NCBI GenBank assembly: GCA_021234155.1
Contig: JAJEKV010000059.1
Span: 7,043,172-7,107,171 of the forward strand
Reading direction: 5' to 3'
DNA: 64,000 nucleotides
Origin: Isoetes taiwanensis
Taxonomy: Eukaryota > Streptophyta > Lycopodiopsida > Isoetales > Isoetaceae
The number at the start of each line of letters is the position of its first letter. Positions within the stretch are counted from its first letter, which is position 1. Position numbers and translations under genes: made by a program. Shown here in pieces: positions 45,790-56,868 of this stretch. Below the pieces are notes generated by a model that had not been told where the DNA came from, made no database searches, and saw only the letters and a program-made list of their open reading frames with translations.

Positions 45790-48700
45790 TTGTTGTGGTC
45801 TTGCTGGTGTTGGACTGGCCGAGAAGGATGAGCACGCCTTCTTTCTTTTCGTGATGCGTGAGCCGGTATAGTTGTCCGTGGTGTGAAGACTTCAGTAGGC
45901 GCAGTCGAGGACTATTTTGTCGAGGGTGAGTCCTAGGCAGCTGTGGAACGTTGTTGAATACGCGGGTCGCAGTGGTAGTTGTCGTCTGTGGATTGTCCAG
46001 GCCGCTTGTCCGCTTTTGGTAGAAGAAGTCGACTTCGAAATGGGGTGTACGCTTTGCCCACGTACGTGGTTGCCCCGTTAGAACTTTCACGGCCATTTAA
46101 CTTGGCATGCATTGAGCATACTATGACTCGGGCGTTTTTTTTACGAGTCCTCTGCCTTTGTCTAGTGTCTTTGTGATGTGGCATATGGTGTTGACTTTCG
46201 CTTGGAGTTCGTGGTTGTGGAAGCTACGGGGTGTTTGTAGCCGTTGAGGAAGTCCGTGCGCTGCCATTGGATGGTCCTCGATGGTCTGGTCGCTTTCGGT
46301 GAGTCTGTCGACGCTAAAGTAGCTTCTGGAATCTGTTGAGATCATTCGTATGATTTGATGTTGAATTGGCCAACGGGATGTTTTTGGGGGACAGAATGCT
46401 CTCTTCTCGCATATTGTGGGTGCTAATAATATGTAACGCTGCTTGTATAAGAAGCTGATGGCATCTTCTATTTTGGTGGTTGTCTTGAAGAGCCGCTGGA
46501 TGTCGTTGAGAAGACGGCCCTCCCCGATATCGCCGGCAATTGTATGAGGTCCGGTCGGTTACTGTGTTCCCTACGGGTTCGCTAAGCTCTAGGACTTTGA
46601 AGTGGCTCCACAAGTGGGAGGATAGTATGGATGCGTTTATTGTTGCCGCTTCTCCTCCTCGCTTTGACTACGTGAGCGATTTGACGAAAAGTCTCCTACC
46701 GCTATGAACAGTTTTCCTCCGAATGGACCGCTCAGGCAAGTTATGTTCTCGCGAAGGATATCAACCGCTTCTAGGATCGCTTCGCTTGCCATGGGGAATT
46801 CATCCCATATGATCGCCAAGGTAGCTTTGATCAGTGCAGCTTTTGGGGAATGAGGATCGAGTAGCTAATGGATGCCAATATTGTTGTCGGCGATGTGTAT
46901 TTGAAATAAAGAGTGTGCGCCCTCCCGCCAGAGTATTGCGTTGATGCTAGCGCTTGTTGTGGCACACCAGTAAGATTATCCGGGTTTAATCCTCGCACGA
47001 GACAGATGGCATTAAGTACGATGTTTTCCCGCCTCGCCTTCGTGATACAAAGATTGACTTGGGCGTTCTTGTTATTGATAAGTTCACATATATAGGTGTA
47101 GATTGAGGTCCGGTTTTGGTTCATGGTCCAGAACATAGTTGAGCTCTTTATAAGGTACTCTTCGCGGATCGGGAAATTTGTTGAGTTCGATTCCGTACTT
47201 CTTTGGATGGGATGTCTGGGTGTAGATAGACCAAGGTCGCGACGCTTGTTCCGTTGGTTGAATTAAAATGTTGTTGATAGCAAGGAGGCTTTCATTGACG
47301 GGCAAGTGATTGGTTTCCGAATATTGTTGGAGAAAGTCGGCTATCATGTGGTCTTGAAATGTTTCCCATAGCCGAGTGCCGGTCCGTAATCTAATATTAA
47401 GAGTGCGAATAGAAATCGTAGGTCTGTGATGGAGTTTGCAAGCATGAGATTGCCTCCCCGCATTCTTGCTATGGCTTGATTTGCCGGTGCTATTAGTCCC
47501 ATGGCCTGGGCGGTTTCTTCGTATGTTTTGTATTGTTTTTGGTCATGGATTTTAAGCTCGTCCCAAGTTCGTGCAGCTTTATGGAGTAGGATCAGCCTCA
47601 GGTAGAACGCTTCTCCAACCTTTGGAAGTAGTAATCGTATTCTACAGATTAATTGACCTCTGCTTCTCTCGTGTATAACATTTTGGATTGCACCTGCGGC
47701 TTTTTGTTCTAGATAATCTGTTGGTTTGAGGGCGATGGTTGGCTTGCAGATGGTCGAGGTATATTGTTCATTGTATTCAATGTAAGTAATGTGATCAAAT
47801 CTGGGAGCAAGTGGTCGTAAGAAGTATCTGTCTAATAAAGAGATTCCAGTGTTCGTGGATGTATTTCTGAAACAGTGCCTGTTGTAGCCTTCCAAATGTA
47901 GGGGAAGACATTTTACAGAAGGATGCTTTTCTGTCATGTGGTAAGACATGATTCTCCATGTGGCCTCCATGGACGATAGGTATCGTGCAGAGATATAATC
48001 TTGGATTTCATTGTTAGTGTGATTTTGGTCAGCACCCTTTCCTACAGTAGGTTGGTTCAGAATGTTTGTGGTGGATGTCTGCTTTGCAGAATCGATGTGA
48101 AAACGAGTCATATCGAAGCCCTTGTATATGTAGCCGTAGAGATATGCAAATACATGTACTGTTGATGCAATGTCTACATAGACATGGCAGTCCAGTTCTC
48201 TCAATAGAAATGGGGTGTGTGGAACAACTTTCACGCCCCGGGCTCTCGCTCGCCGCCTATATTGCGTGATCCTTTCTCGTCGATGTATGTTGTTGGATTC
48301 AACGGTTTTGGGTAGTTGTAGCAGCACTTGTTATTTTCTTTAAGGCAACGTTTCGTGTGTCTATGAATCATATACTTCTCGACCGAGCTCAAAGCAGGGG
48401 ATGGGGCACGTAGTTCCGCGCAGAGATTAGATTATCGATCATGTCTATTGGGATCTCGGCTCGCTTTTACAACGATATGTCCGTGGGGCAATCCGCTTTT
48501 GAAATTCAATGACGTGCATCATAGGATAAGGGTCCGAGATACTTTCGAATAATGTTTTTGTATGTTGGACTCTTTCATGACACGCCTAACAACCACCATA
48601 GGGTTGTCGGATGCATTTTGCCCCCGGCGTAGTCTACATTTTATTTCTGGCCATCTGCCGATTCGGCCGTCATTGTTATGAAGAAGCTTGGTCTTCCTTT

Positions 48701-50100
48701 TGACCTTGCAAGCCAAGAGCATCTGCTACTTGAACAAAGACACCATCGCCTAGAACCTAGGGAAGGATGCTGGTAGGGTTTTGTAATGCGATCTCCGTGA
48801 TCTTCATCGCCATTGAAGTCGCCTTCGTGGTTGCGCAGTGTTTCGCGATATCCCCGCCATAATATAGTTAAGGCTTCTTCGACTCGAGTACATGTCGACA
48901 AGGTACTCACCCACAATAACCATTTAGTTGTGAAAACCGCGGTTCATGGAGTAGTCTAGTTCGATACCAATCTATTTGGGACATGTTTTGGTCATTGTGT
49001 GGGTGCCATCCCAGTGTTCCATGTGGGAAGAATAACGGATATTGAAGTGGCTCGTATGTAGGGTCGAGGATACTCAGGAATACGGGCTCGTGGTCATGCC
49101 GCATCCAAATCATCGCCGTTCTAGGTTTTATGGTAACGCTGTTATTGGCATGCACGATAGCAGCTATTTCGTCCGATGTGGGAGGATCTGCAAGGGTGAG
49201 TTTTGTGGGTGCGGGATGTAACTGCTTTATTGTTCTCAATTCTCTAACGTATGGATTGACGACATTCAAAGCTGCAGCAACCTGCATGATCCATGTAGAC
49301 GGTACCTGCATGTCGGCAGCAATGGTATATCTCATCGAGCTGTCATATATGTACCAGTGAAGAGTACTTGTTGGTGCGCCTGCAGATAGGAGCCGATGGT
49401 ATGTGCGACCCATGATCGCAACAGACGATGGCATCTTTAGGTTCATGAAATCGCCTTTCACGCCAAGGGCGGTGAAACAGAATAAGTTATTCACTATACG
49501 TGAGTTATCGGAAAATTCATGTATCGAATAAAGTTCTTCCAGGGTTCGAGGCAGAGGCTCAAGGGATGGCAGTAAACGACGGCCATTATTGCAACAGAAT
49601 GACATGCTCTCAGAATCCAGTAAGTCAATTCGACATATGCAGCATTTTTTCGTCCACCTTAGTGGTTCATGTCCCGCAGGTTTCATGTCTTGTTGCATCA
49701 TAGCAATTTGCCTTTGCCAATGGCCATGTACGGTATTACAATTCGACGCATCGGGTTTAATGGTTACTGTACTTTGGCAACTTTGTTCCACGGAGGCCAC
49801 ATCTGATATGACCTCCGTGGAACGCAATTCTAGATGTTTTTGTATTTCAGAGTTTTTGGTATATCGGCGACATCTCTTACGTACATTCTGTACATGACTC
49901 TCTTCTTTGCTGGTTGAGCTAACAGAGTCTACGTGCTTTAAGCACGTTAGCATTTGGGCGCTCGACGATGCAGCAAGGTTCTTTAGCTTTTTTTTAGCTC
50001 TATATTCTTGCTGGTATTTTCGACGACTGAGGATCTTCTCCATTTCATCCTGAGGAAGCCCCTCTAATGCAGCTATAGGTAGCCTATTGAAGATAGAATT
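45790..50100 (-). pseudogene. Helitron Rep-helicase relic (Helitron 2)
   Basis: A 378-codon frame (50043-48907) starts MEKILSRRKYQQEYRAKKKL, has the Cys motif CCICR...SFCCNNGRR and the N-terminal Helitron domain (PLQYPLFFPHGTLGWHPHND). The HUH region at 48480-48510 (LPHGHIVV) is out of frame by one missing base. A 327-codon frame (48327-47344) is uninterrupted where Helitron 1 has stops and contains DCHVYVDIASTV and AYLYGYIYKGFD. The helicase is fragmented: IIWDEFPMA and GGKLFIAVGDF (46819-46650), LWSHFKVLELSEPVGN (about 46600), HHGQLY (about 45870), and NVVYKGTFH at the probable C-terminus (about 45780). The two Helitrons are thus broken at different points. Confidence 0.85.
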
Positions 50101-50335
50101 AACGAGATGCTAAATAAATGTAATAAGATTTCCAGACATAGATCATATATACACGGGAATGTAAATTAACTATTTAGAGTTTAAGCTAAGTGGCTATACT
50201 AAATCTCACGGCATACAAAGAATAGGAAACTAAATAGAACGTTCCTACCAAACAAATGTATAGGATCTACTTAATTTAAATATAATTGAATAAACTTGCA
50301 AACTTCTATTCGTAATAGCATTTTCACTCACCTTG

Positions 50336-50995
50336 GACGACCTCTTTTCTTTATGACGGATGGTTTTTGCATATCCTCATCTCTTATAAAAGAATTGTGT
50401 AATGTCTTAGTGCTGTCAATTGACAATAGAAAAAAGTATGACGTTTCATGTGTTTGAAAGATTGAATTATATAACTAGTATATATACACACCTGGAATTT
50501 GCCTTTTTCTTGTTGGATTCGCAGTTAGTATCGGTGGTTGCACTGGTTTGTTCGGCGTTTGGGCTTGGCTCTTGACTGCTATTATATGTGTAACATAGTT
50601 AGTAGTATCACATATGATAATGAATTGAGAACCTAAATCTATAGTTGATACCTGGGTGTGAGCTTTAGGGGTATAGGAATTCGTTCGTCTTTTCTTTCTG
50701 TATCAGTCTTTTTCATTTTTTTTTTAGCTTGGTATTCTCGTTGGTGTTCACGATGCTTCAAAATTTTCTCTCCATCATTCATCGTGACATCATTTGAAAG
50801 AGGTAGGGGCAATCTGTCAAAAGTGAAACGCAAGAAATATTAGTTCAATAAACAATGGACATGAATGAAGGGAGCTTATTTAAGATATATATTCATTGTA
50901 CTTGCCTTGGGCGGCCCCTCTTTTTTGTCACTGATTGATTCTGGCCACCTTGGCCCTTCATGTTGTAACTCTTCAATTGCTTAGCACTATTAACA
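50336..50995 (-). CDS. small AT-hook exons upstream of Rep (Helitron 2)
   Basis: In order: SYNMKGQGGQNQSVTKKRGR ending before a GC donor (AAG/GCAAGT at about 50904); RLPLPLSNDVTMNDGEKILK with HREHQREYQAKKKMKK (50833-50640); a Lys-rich piece ATTDTNCESNKKKANSR before CAG/GTGTGT (about 50488); and MQKPSVIKKRGRPR before GTGAGT (50336-50420). The EKILxxRxxQxEYxAKKKxK motif recurs at the start of the Rep frame (MEKILSRRKYQQEYRAKKKL), so two exon types are repeated alternately. The AT-hooks are intact in this copy. Confidence 0.6.
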
Positions 50996-50999
50996 AATT

Positions 51000-53880
51000 G
51001 TCCAAAGGAAGATGAGTAATATTACGTTATTGCCTGATAGTTACAAAATATTCCTGATTTCTTTTCAAATTCCTTAAATTCAAGCATGTATATTACTCAA
51101 ATCTCTGTGACAGTTGTCACAGTGAGTCTTTCAATTTGAAGGGTATGTCAACTTTTTGTGGCACCTTGGAAAGTAAGGCCACGTGATTTTGATGCATGGG
51201 TTGTGAACAAGCATGTAGGGCCGAGGCCTTAAATCATCTAAACAACATGGCCGCATACCATTACAACATCATAGCTCGTCATGCATCTACCACCATGAAT
51301 CAGAATCAAAATGGGGAAAGGAAAATCTGAATCAAATGCAAAGTCAGGGATTCAATCTCCATTTGATAGCTAGATTCAATCAATAGCTGTGTTTAGGCTA
51401 GTTTCAACCCAAAATCAGACCTGCTAGCCTATATTAGGCTTTTATTGTTTAAAGTCCAATGAAATTGGTAAGCGAGGCACTTTCAAGCCTGCTTTTCACT
51501 GGCTAGGCTGCAGTAGCATGGAAGATGTATGGACATGGCATGAATTATAACCATTATTTCGGCGGGTTTCTAAGCCATGGACAAATTCTGGCTAAGTCTA
51601 AGTCTATGTCATGGGTTTCTATGTAACACAAAGCCAAGATTCAGATGGCATCCTGCATGTGTCAACAATTGCGACAGAAATATGAACATTCTCTTGACAT
51701 TCAGCCCATTGTGAATTGTGCGCTGATAGACTCGTTGTCCTTCAAATAAATCCTCTGCAATGCCACATTTGCGAAGTAAAGGTCCAATGCAGGGTGTCTC
51801 AAGTTATAATTCACCGATGTAACCTGTTGCTTATCTCTCACTGGGTTTGCATAAATTTCCGACATGAGCAATCTCATTTGGTTCAAAAGAGGTCGGACAG
51901 GCAGAAGTTTTCATGCTTATATTATGGGTATGTTTCTACTCTATTTATCCATCCTCATAACTAGAATTTTATCACTATCATCAACCTGTTCAATGCTGCT
52001 TGGGAAAGGGCAAACTCTACTCAGATTTTACATCAACTTGGTGCAATTTTCATCTATATTCACTAAGCTAACTGTGTGCCTTTCAACAGTCCCATCTGGA
52101 CTGAATTTTAATTTGTGACTTCTCGCCTTGCAAGAAGTATACATGACGATCCTGTTCACTGTTCTACAAAGCTCGTTGCTAGCCCATATGTAAATTTTAT
52201 TAACTGTAATGCAACCAGGGCCTAACTGAAAGGAAGTTAACAAAAAATTACCTCTTCACAAATGGATTCAATTCAGAGACGATCTGTGTTTCTGGGCCTG
52301 GAGGCTTTAAACTACTTGGATTAAAATTGGTCTGAATCCAATTGGGCGAACTCGCATCTTTGGAAGGTACCCCTTTGCAAAGAGCTGCAACGTACAAATT
52401 TGGAGATTCTGCTTTCAATCTGACAGTACAATCTGCCAAGTTATGGCGAACGCCTGAGCAAACCATGACTAAGCAACACACTCTTTAACTCTGATGCCGT
52501 TTTTCCCAGCTGTCACCAAATTTTAGAGGTTTAATTCGGCTCAATCTCATGCTGTCTTTCCTAACTGCCACCAAATTTTACAGTTTTAATTCGGCTCAAG
52601 AATCATTATATGCACCTTTGCTATTTTGAGTAGAGCATGAAGAAACCGGCGAGCCTTTCCCTTGTCTGTGTCTCGGATTTAAGAATTTATTCCGACAATC
52701 TATCAATTCACACCCAAATTTGGGTCTATAAACCACAAAATTGCAGAGGTCAATCTTTATCTTTGAGGTCCAGAATTGGGGGCATGTCACAGACTCACAG
52801 GTAAATCGATGCTTTAATTTTTAGCAACAATTGGACTACAGAAATATTGACATGGGCCATGTTTAATGTCACCGCTTTCAAATACACAGCTGTTTCCCTT
52901 TGATATTAAAGAGTCCTTAGTTTTTACAGCCAAAATATGGTATAGCATTGCTCCGCTGTGCTGGGTTGCTGGTACAGACCTCTGTTTTCAAGGCAAATTA
53001 CGCCCATAGGTATCTCCAAGGGTTCCGCCTCTAATTTTTGTTCTTCATATTTGACAGGGGACTGTATTTTAGATTAGAATTTCTATTGGAACTATTGGAA
53101 AACAACCTCAAAATCTTCCAAAATCTTCCAAGCAGGCTTGAAGGGCTTCAACACTTCGCTTATAATTTTATCTTAACTTTGCCTCGGAATCTAGAACTAA
53201 CTAATGTTTTGCATGTAAATATTACTGGCAGATGGGGGAAACATACCTGGATATCGTGCCTGGCCTCAGGAAGCTAGCTATCCCTTTTAAACAATCGCTC
53301 TGTGTTCGGATTTAAAATAGGCTAGCCTCAGAATTATTGCCCCGGACAGCCTAGATTGCTCATGAATAGCCAAATAATAGAAGGTTTACCTGGACGTTCG
53401 TTGGACGGAATAGCTAAGGGCTCCTTGTTTTAAGAATTCAAGCCACAGATAGCACTTGGGCGGGCAGTACAACAGGTTTATTAGCCCACTTCGTGCAAAC
53501 GGAGTCCCTGCTTGCTGGGAGAGCCGGCTTACTTGCAAATGCCAAAGGAAATTTTAAATTCAAGCCTCAAATCGAATTCAGCAAAAAAGGAAAAGAGTAC
53601 CTGGTTTATAGGCTCAGAGGCAAACTGCGAAATCTTGGGCCTCGGGCGTCGCGTTTTTGCTCCGAGGAGAGTGAGGCCGAGTGCATATAGAAAGGCACAG
53701 TCAATTTTGCTCTTCGTCGGAGAAGGGAGAGGGAGGCAGGGGGTACGGCAGCTCAAAATTTATTCCGGCTTAAACAAATGCAATTTTGCTTTAATACAAT
53801 TGCCTGAAAATCAGTATAGCTAATTCCAAAATGCCACTTTTGTAACCGGTTTTTTTTTTAGTAATAATATATATAGAAGG
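51000..53880 (-). other. 5' region of Helitron 2, no clear coding
   Basis: Minus-strand donor-like sites follow each other: ACCAG/GTACTC (53599), TCCAG/GTAAAC (about 53391), TCCAG/GTATGT (about 53249) and AAGAG/GTAATT (about 52254). The 52248-52481 minus frame (ending SELNPFVKR at the donor) may be an exon. The AACCAG and AAGAG donors resemble those at 45041 and 45205 of Helitron 1. I recognise no protein family. Confidence 0.35.
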
Positions 53881-53881
53881 A

Positions 53882-55882
53882 TATATATATATATGTTAGA
53901 TAGGTATATATTGTAGACGATTCAAACATGTGATATAGTTAAAGTACCATATTGTGAACACAAGATCAAACGACAACACTGCAGACAGACTATCACAAAT
54001 AAACTAAACATGTATGTTGGCACTATCACCCCGCCACCATACAATCATAACAAATCAAAACATGTTTGATGGCATCATCACCCCCCCAGCACCCTAGAAC
54101 TACACAACCAAAACCAAACTAGTTTAAATGGTTGTTGATCTGACTAGGCTTCGAAAAAAGCTTCAACAAGAATAGTTGCCTTGTGGCTTGCAAAGAAAGA
54201 ACAGGAAGAATGGCTTTTGCCTGCACGGTAGCTGCACAAATCGGCTTTTGACGAAGGCCCTACACAAATTGGCTTTCGCGAAGGCCCTAAACAAGTTGCC
54301 TTTGGCCTTGCATCTTTCCCAGATTTTCAGTAGAAATCATCCTCTGTATGCTGAAAGTAAGTCCCACCACGAGGACCTGCAATCAAACTAAGAATAGATA
54401 TGCGAACAAACAAATGCCAACAACCATAAGCAGTGCCATACCAAGAGCAGGATGCCATCGCTGGAGTTGGGGCACCATTGCAAATCATGTAGCGGGACAA
54501 CATTGCAAACAATAGCCAGAGCAGGGTAGCATTGCAAACTGGAGATGCCATCGCCATAGCCAGAGCATCCAAAATTAACCCTCACTAAAACTTTACATTA
54601 CAATAATAGCATTTTGGTTGCAATTCTGACGTGTCAGGCACGTCTCTACTCTGATGCATGTCGGCACACCTTCCACGCCAGAATTGCAACAAAAATGCAA
54701 TTCTTGTATACAAAAATTCCCCCTAACAAGTGCCTTCACCTGCTCAACTCTGGATTTGGAATACCAAACATATTTCAGATAACAAACTCTAGCCTCCAAA
54801 TACTATAAGGTTTTAGGCAACAAAGGACAATTTGACTTGTATGGCGCCTAAAAATGAACCTCCCTTGACTTTACATTGGGATATCATCGTGAAGCCAATT
54901 AGATGCTCATTATTGGCTTCCAAATCGTGCTTGATGATCTAATTGTCCCTTCTAGACACTATTAGTCTATGCCCTTGAACAAATTGCTCAAGTAGGTGAT
55001 CACTTGAAAGGTATAGTCATGAACTATGTGTTTTCTCAATATTGCATTGCATATGTTGGCCTTGTTACTAAGATTATTAAGACTAGACAACCATAATGAT
55101 CTTCCCCACCCAATGTTCATCGGCAATTCCACAGACCTTCTTTTCAGCTTTCACTTATTGCCACATTTTTATAAAAGTTGTCATCGTCATCTAGAACCCA
55201 TTTTCCACTCTAAAAGTTGCATGACCCTAAAAGAGTTCCAAGCAAGAAGTCTTCACCTTGAAAGAATTCCAAGACTCGTACATCACATATACATCTTTTA
55301 TTTATCATGGCATGAGTAAACTTCAAACTATGCAATTATATTCAAAGGTCTCCATACTCTAGTGAAAGCTCATGTCAAGGACATCCTTGCCCATTATTAA
55401 ATTCGTATATATCGTTTCATGCGTATTGTTAATGGTGATTAACTTCGTATGTACATTAACATTAGGGATGATTAGCATCGTATGTATCATTAATGGCGAT
55501 GGCTTTGTATATACATTGATATTGGATTATGGGCCTTGCCCCATTTCACCAATTCATCTTGTGATTAGCTTCATATGTATCATTAATGGCGTTCATATGT
55601 ATCGTCAATGGCAATATCTCTCCATGTGTATCATTGATGGTTAGCTTCGTATGGATCATTAATGTATCTCTCCCTCCACGTCCTTCAATAACAAATCCAT
55701 ATCCTTCAATAACAAATCCATTGGGATGCATTTGAGGTTTGGTTTTGTGTGTCCACGTCCTTCACTAACAATTCCAATGGCACATATTTGAGGTTTTGAT
55801 TTTGTGCAGCATGGAGTAATTACCTCTAACAAGAAGTCTAAGACCTTGCCAACATGTCAAAGGCACGAACCACAATTTGGTA
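53882..55882. other. no gene recognised; local repeats
   Basis: The start (53892-53958) matches 36133-36197. Farther on are short degenerate repeats: ACGAAGGCCCTA-type at 54240-54310, TTGCAAA/GCCATCGC-type at 54440-54560, CGTATGTATCATTAATGGCG-type at 55430-55660, and TCCTTCAATAACAAATCCAT twice at 55682-55722. None of the frames is convincing. Confidence 0.45.
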
Positions 55883-55891
55883 TAATTCTTT

Positions 55892-56331
55892 GGGAAAATT
55901 CCAAATATACCCCTCAAGTTTACAAATATTCCAAAAATACCCCTAGAAATAGGGTGTTTAGCTCAAATGGCAATAACTTTTTTGTGATCAATCAAATAAA
56001 AAAGTGTCCTTCATAAATCTTATAGATATGAGTGAGCGCTATCCAATAGCAGTAGAATTGTCAAAAACGGAGTTGGAATCTTCAAGTTATAGTGTTTTAA
56101 GTAAGTGCTATAAAAATGACGTAAATGAGCATAACTTGTGAATTTCAACTCCGATTTCGATGAATTTGACGTCGTTCGAAAGATCTTCTCCTGATCTATA
56201 ATGTTTGTGAAGACAACTTTTGCATTTGAGGAGCAACAAAAACTCTATTACCTTTTTTCCAAAACTGCTCTTCATTTGAAGGGTATTTTTGGAATTTTCA
56301 CAAACTTGAGGGGTATATTTGGAATTTTCCC
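55892..56331. mobile_element. Mutator-type MITE, 440 bp
   Basis: The terminal inverted repeats begin GGGAAAATTCCAAATATACC and extend about 55 bp with few mismatches. They are flanked by a perfect 9-bp target duplication TAATTCTTT (55883-55891 and 56332-56340). A 9-bp duplication and this kind of terminus are known for Mutator-like elements. No transposase fits into 440 bp, so it is non-autonomous. Confidence 0.92.
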
Positions 56332-56410
56332 TAATTCTTTTTTATTTTCTTGTAAATTTAGTCGAGGAAGATGGATAGTTGTTTTAAACATCATCTATGT
56401 CACCTTGTTC

Positions 56411-56529
56411 TTGTTCCTATATGCTATGCATATGGCCCTTCCACTTACACATAAATAAATAAACGTTGTTCCTATATGCTATGCATATGGCCCTTCCACA
56501 ATGTTCTTTTACACATAAATAAATAAACG
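56411..56529. repeat. tandem duplication of about 60 bp
   Basis: TTGTTCCTATATGCTATGCA and the following bases repeat at 56411 and about 56466; the second unit carries an 8-9 bp insertion (AATGTTCTT). Confidence 0.9.
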
Positions 56530-56868
56530 TCCTTGTTAGGGCAAAAATTACTTCTTGTGGTATGGTTTTTTATAGTTTTTTATATACATTTCCACCTGGA
56601 TTTCATCTATTATAAGCTGGTAAATCCCAGGTGTTATAGCATTTTGGAGACGTTACTGCATTAGTTGGTAAAAGAGGAAATGTTGGAAAATATCACATTA
56701 CCGGCTGCAGCAAGAAAAATGGGTACAAAATTATCAAATGCAAAGAATTACAATCTGCTTTGGACACCAAAGCAAAAAAGTCAAAGGGCTTAGTTTATTT
56801 GAAGAGAGGAAGTCATTCCCCTAAATAATTGATTGCTATTCTACAACTATAAACAAGAAGAATAAGGC

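Larger units (their letters stand above)
45565..53881 (-). mobile_element. Helitron 2, about 8.3 kb
   Basis: It has the same gene order and orientation as Helitron 1 and directly abuts it across an AT tract (45545-45564). The 5' end is TCCTTCTATATATAT at 53881; the 3' side ends AAATTCTT at about 45565. Near the 3' end there are a tRNA-like A/B-box pair (GGTAAGCCCGC and GGTTCGACTCG, 45600-45645 on the minus strand), a hairpin (45645-45690) and a T32 tract (45715-45746). Confidence 0.8.
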
